Source of the DNA: Azospirillum brasilense
Lineage (GTDB): Bacteria; Pseudomonadota; Alphaproteobacteria; Azospirillales; Azospirillaceae
Direction: 5' to 3'
Length of the DNA: 64,000 nucleotides
Assembly (NCBI RefSeq): GCF_001315015.1
Contig: NZ_CP012917.1
Location: forward strand, 338,501-402,500
The notes under the pieces are model-generated. The model was not told where the DNA came from and ran no database searches. It saw only the letters and a list, made by a program, of their open reading frames with translations. A program made the translations under genes and the position numbers. Shown here piece after piece: positions 62,991 through 64,000 of this stretch. Position 1 is the stretch's first letter. The number at the start of each line of letters is the position of its first letter.

Positions 62991-63416
62991 TCAGATGGTG
63001 TAGGTTCCCTCGAACAGGTCGCCGAGCGCGAGGCGCATCAGGGACCGGGTCCGGGTGACGCGCCGATGCTCGTCGCGCGCGGTGACCATATGACAACGCC
63101 GGCACAGCCATCGCCGTTCCATCGCGTTCTCGGCCATCGCCTTCTCGGCGGACCGTTCGATCGCCGCGGCGCGACGGTATTGTCCGACGATGCTGCGCGA
63201 GGTCCGGACCCCGGCATACTCGACCACGTCCGGCCAGGGGGCCGGGTCGCCTGCGTCGCTGAACCAGAGTCCGTCGGGCGACAGCCAGCGGCCGTCCGGC
63301 AGGCAGCGCAACGTATGGCCGTGCGGACGCCCGCAATGCTCGCACCGCGGAGCGGCCGGGCTGGGGGCGATGGAACGGTCCTGATGTTCGGCGGGACGGT
63401 CGATGAGGCGGGCCAT
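62991..63416 (-). CDS. Small protein with paired Cys motifs (zinc-binding, HNH-like end)
   Basis: The 141-residue protein has CEHCGRPHG near residue 25 and LCRRCHMVTARDEH near 105. The C-x2-C pairs could bind zinc, and the second with its following His residues resembles small HNH-type domains. The middle holds GRWLSPDGLWFSDAGD and an amphipathic helix. Function is unknown, and an HNH nuclease is only a possibility since the central Asn/His pattern is not clear. Confidence 0.6.
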   Translation of the reverse strand: MARLIDRPAEHQDRSIAPSPAAPRCEHCGRPHGHTLRCLPDGRWLSPDGLWFSDAGDPAPWPDVVEYAGVRTSRSIVGQYRRAAAIERSAEKAMAENAMERRWLCRRCHMVTARDEHRRVTRTRSLMRLALGDLFEGTYTI

Positions 63417-63678
63417 TCTGACCAGGGATGGTGGCTGCGAACAAAACCAAAACCGAATCTAGCGCATCGCACGGTCCGTGGGAATCCCCAACGATGGCCC
63501 GCCCGCGGTAATTCTTCGATCGCAGGTTATGACGAAAGCCGTGTGCATCGCCGCCTCGGCACCTTGTGCGGGACCCGGTCGCCGCTTTTGCAAGCCGGTG
63601 GGGCCGGAGGGAGCATTTTGCCTCTGGTTCCCGTGCGCCACTGCCTATACGCTGTCAGACAAATCGGAGCTATAGGTC

Positions 63679-64000
63679 ATGGAAAAGGTAACAGTGCCGC
63701 AGAATTCGGCCGCGCCCGTCACCGGCAATTCCACCGGCGGTGGTGTGAAACAGCGCGTAGACTTCGAACTGAATGGCGTCCGCATCGTCGCTTTCCTGGA
63801 CAGCGACCAGCCCACCCAGCCCGGCGGCATCATGTGGCCGCAGGTTGCCGAGTCCTACGCCGCGGAGCAGGGGATCGGCATGAGCGACGCCCGCTGGTAC
63901 AGCGTGCAGCCCTACCGCTTCGCGAACGGGCGCCCCAACGTCAACGAATACCGCCCCAACGGCCAGACCTGGAAGTTCGAGACCAACCTGAACACGGCGG
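63679..64000 (+). CDS. Unrecognised protein (3' truncated by window)
   Basis: ATG at 63679 with GGAGCTATAGGTC upstream starts a frame open to the window end (107 residues). The N-terminus has no signal peptide. Text such as RVDFELNGVRIVAFLDSDQ and SYAAEQGIGMSDARWYSVQPYRFANGRPNVNEY suggests a folded soluble protein. No family is recognised from this part. The 63417-63678 gap before it holds only its promoter region. Confidence 0.65.
   Translation, partial: MEKVTVPQNSAAPVTGNSTGGGVKQRVDFELNGVRIVAFLDSDQPTQPGGIMWPQVAESYAAEQGIGMSDARWYSVQPYRFANGRPNVNEYRPNGQTWKFETNLNTA

Noticed and set aside
63530..63675. Short plus-strand frame (MTKAVCIAASAP)
   Set aside because: Only about 48 codons, no ribosome site, and an unusual Cys/Pro-rich translation. 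It is more likely promoter sequence.

Overview
The window is high-GC DNA with tightly packed genes. Its gene content fits an alphaproteobacterium of the Rhodospirillales, most likely Azospirillum or a close relative. The pointers are a bacteriophytochrome-type HWE kinase, a CtrA-type regulator next to a perfect TTAA-N7-TTAA site, fused MaoC-phosphate acetyltransferase, and many G/C-rich palindromic intergenic repeats. I saw no rRNA, tRNA, CRISPR array, prophage or transposase. The genus is inferred from this pattern, not proven.

Layout. 1-4.4 kb: end of a bacteriophytochrome-like kinase/receiver and a large hybrid histidine kinase. 4.5-10.7 kb: two paralogous TetR genes and a divergent RND efflux pair. 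10.8-18.7 kb: a HexR/RpiR-like regulator facing pyruvate formate-lyase, enolase, MaoC-Pta and acetate kinase, a route from phosphoglycerate to acetate, formate and ATP. 18.7-23.4 kb: an alpha/beta hydrolase, then gntR-kduI-kduD and kdgT for uptake and catabolism of pectin- or uronate-derived ketodeoxy sugars. 23.9-34.2 kb: mostly housekeeping and accessory genes: a degenerate CtrA-like regulator, coiled-coil protein, lipoprotein, methyltransferase, MarC, Leu-type dehydrogenase, DUF2076, AI-2E-type permease, HAD phosphatase and lipid kinase.

34.4-47.3 kb is an oxalate module: GntR, oxalyl-CoA decarboxylase, a two-gene NAD-linked formate dehydrogenase with fused NuoE/NuoF subunit, IclR, then a separate PAS-frc unit. 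Together they turn oxalate into CO2 and NADH through formyl-CoA and formate. The two arms share a 17-bp operator-like sequence. Between them lie soxR with a consensus-like SoxR box, a possible small RNA, and a MarR-GNAT gene bracketed by inverted copies of a dispersed repeat.

47.5-58.9 kb: a chemoreceptor, then a one-strand pyrimidine cluster: BmpA-type binding protein, ABC ATPase, two permeases, cytosine deaminase-like enzyme, uracil phosphoribosyltransferase, DUF1688 (URC4) and GTP-cyclohydrolase-II-like URC1. This looks like uptake and deamination of pyrimidines feeding the poorly characterised URC uracil-degradation pathway. 59-64 kb: small secreted proteins, a GH5 glucanase with two carbohydrate-binding modules but no signal peptide, and unrecognised ORFs.

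Two operator families found by eye tie the window together. The 12-bp palindrome CTRRTATAYYAG occurs upstream of gntR/kdu, kdgT and pta, and oddly at the 3' end of the RpiR gene. TAGYAAAACTACA boxes resembling HexR sites lie between the RpiR gene and pflB.
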